From JBDSZL01 sp039925145 (lineage in GTDB: Bacteria > Acidobacteriota > Vicinamibacteria > Vicinamibacterales > SCN-69-37): 42,580 bases of DNA. The stretch covers positions 1-42,580 of the forward strand of contig JBDSZL010000016.1 in NCBI GenBank assembly GCA_039925145.1, written 5' to 3'. Under the pieces are notes generated by a model that was given only the letters and a program-made list of their open reading frames with translations, searched no databases and was not told where the DNA came from. This document shows positions 41,941 to 42,580 of the stretch, one piece after another. Numbering within the stretch: position 1 is the stretch's first letter; the number at the start of each line of letters is the position of its first letter. The position numbers and the translations under genes were made by a program.

Positions 41941-42579
41941 CTACCGGCCAGGGGAGCCGGGCAGGTTATCGCGAGGCACCGCGGTTCCAGTGGCAGGTAC
42001 CATCGGCGGCCGCTGGCGTCCGCTGACGGGGAGCGGGGCACCGGACGGCTGAATCCGGTACAGATTGCCACTGTTGTAGGCGAGCACATACAGCTCGCCA
42101 GCGGCCGCCTTTGGCACATCTGGTCCGAACGCGAGATTGCCTCCGTTGTGATTGGCGAACGGTTGCGTGATGAACCGCTGTCCGTCGGGCCAGCGCAAAT
42201 CGAACCGGCTGGCGAGATCGGCGCTGAGACCCGGGGCGCCATTGCGCGTGAATCGAGCAATCACCGTGTGGCCCGCGAGGTTGATGAAGTTGACGAAGAC
42301 CCGTCCGGTCGACGCGTAGTCTGGAGCGAAGGCGAAGCCGAGCAGCCCCTGCTCGCCAGAGTTGCGCACCACGCCTCGCAGGGCGAGGTAGTCGGTGGGT
42401 TGCACCGTGCTGTTTTTGAGGAATCGGATGCGGCCGTCCTGCTGCGCCACGACCTGCACGGTGGAGTCGGACGGGTCCTGGACGAACGCGACCGGCTGGG
42501 TGAAGCCGCCAGCGCCCAGCTCCGACCTGAGCTGGGCGCCGGCGCGCGTGCATGTGCAGATGATGGCCAGAGCCGCGAA
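41941..42579 (-). CDS. PQQ-dependent sugar dehydrogenase-like protein, internally shortened and cut by the right edge
   Basis: The frame is open to the window end, where AALAIICTCTRAGA looks like a signal peptide core, so only a few N-terminal codons are missing. The mature part begins GAGGFTQPVAFVQDP, then DGRIRFLKN, EQGLLGFAFAPDYASTGRVFVNFI and ANHNGGNLAFGPD, the conserved start of soluble aldose/glucose dehydrogenase propellers, including the catalytic His of NHNGG. Directly after FGPD the chain jumps to AAAGELYVLAYNSGNLYRIQPSG, which is the final strand of this family. About 200 residues expected between them (with MGDGGSGNDP-like and LLGKILRID-like motifs) are absent. It is probably an inactive remnant or assembly join. 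Confidence 0.75.
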   Translation of the reverse strand, partial: FAALAIICTCTRAGAQLRSELGAGGFTQPVAFVQDPSDSTVQVVAQQDGRIRFLKNSTVQPTDYLALRGVVRNSGEQGLLGFAFAPDYASTGRVFVNFINLAGHTVIARFTRNGAPGLSADLASRFDLRWPDGQRFITQPFANHNGGNLAFGPDVPKAAAGELYVLAYNSGNLYRIQPSGAPLPVSGRQRPPMVPATGTAVPRDNLPGSPGR

Positions 42580-42580
42580 A

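Overview
This window looks like chromosomal DNA of a high-GC, Gram-negative, aerobic soil-type bacterium, most likely an acidobacterium of the Vicinamibacteria kind. The inference rests on the mixture of families seen: a VWFA-related protein of the type expanded in Acidobacteriota, a PQQ dehydrogenase with two N-terminal haem domains (one of the Planctomycete/Verrucomicrobium type), a PVC-type dehydrogenase, many exported proteins with Ala/Gly/Gln/Pro linkers, and frequent GTG starts with 4-base ATGA/GTGA overlaps. No rRNA or confident tRNA is present, so the assignment is an inference.

Left part (1-23842): a metabolic and redox region. A three-gene operon (507-5817) encodes a ThuA-like protein, an exported SGNH + beta-propeller dehydrogenase + HEAT protein, and an exported helical-repeat protein ending in an azurin-type copper domain. 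An ACS-type MFS transporter follows, and then, convergently, an IlvD/Edd-type dehydratase. Further on come small enzymes (GNAT, VOC), an exported esterase, an MHS-type MFS transporter, a Tat-exported sugar-isomerase-like protein, an SGNH lipoprotein, an unusual zinc-ribbon SDR, a pentahaem cytochrome, a VWA protein, the dihaem PQQ dehydrogenase, a ComEA-like helix-hairpin-helix protein, and a membrane-anchored alkaline-phosphatase-superfamily protein next to a tiny YLDPGAGS-type protein. Three convergent gene junctions carry strong inverted repeats (10124-10158, 13029-13154, 18531-18556).

Middle to right part (23984-39993): a surface polysaccharide (O-antigen/capsule-like) locus. It contains a methyltransferase with an N-terminal kinase-like motif set, a membrane-bound WbpM/CapD-type dehydratase, a Wzx-like flippase, a putative Wzy-like polymerase, three GT4-type glycosyltransferases (one WbuB-like), a second methyltransferase, and a tightly coupled sugar-nucleotide block (RmlD-like reductase, FnlA-like dehydratase/epimerase, FnlC-like 2-epimerase, WbpV-like reductase). 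Together these would make UDP-linked 2-acetamido-2,6-dideoxyhexoses, probably an L-sugar (L-QuiNAc or L-FucNAc) plus a D-QuiNAc/D-FucNAc primer. The last gene, a WbpL-like initiating transferase, is interrupted by one in-frame TGA exactly where the family has the Gly of its MDGxDG motif.

Right end (40025-42580): a GGDEF protein with a TTG start, a non-coding stretch with three stacked hairpins, an exported PEBP-family protein, and the edge-truncated gene of a PQQ sugar dehydrogenase that also appears to have lost its middle by an in-frame deletion. The strongest leads are the nonsense codon in the initiating transferase, the copper-for-haem dehydrogenase operon, the cupin-less reductase in the L-sugar block, the zinc-ribbon SDR with altered catalytic motifs, and the palindromic intergenic repeat.
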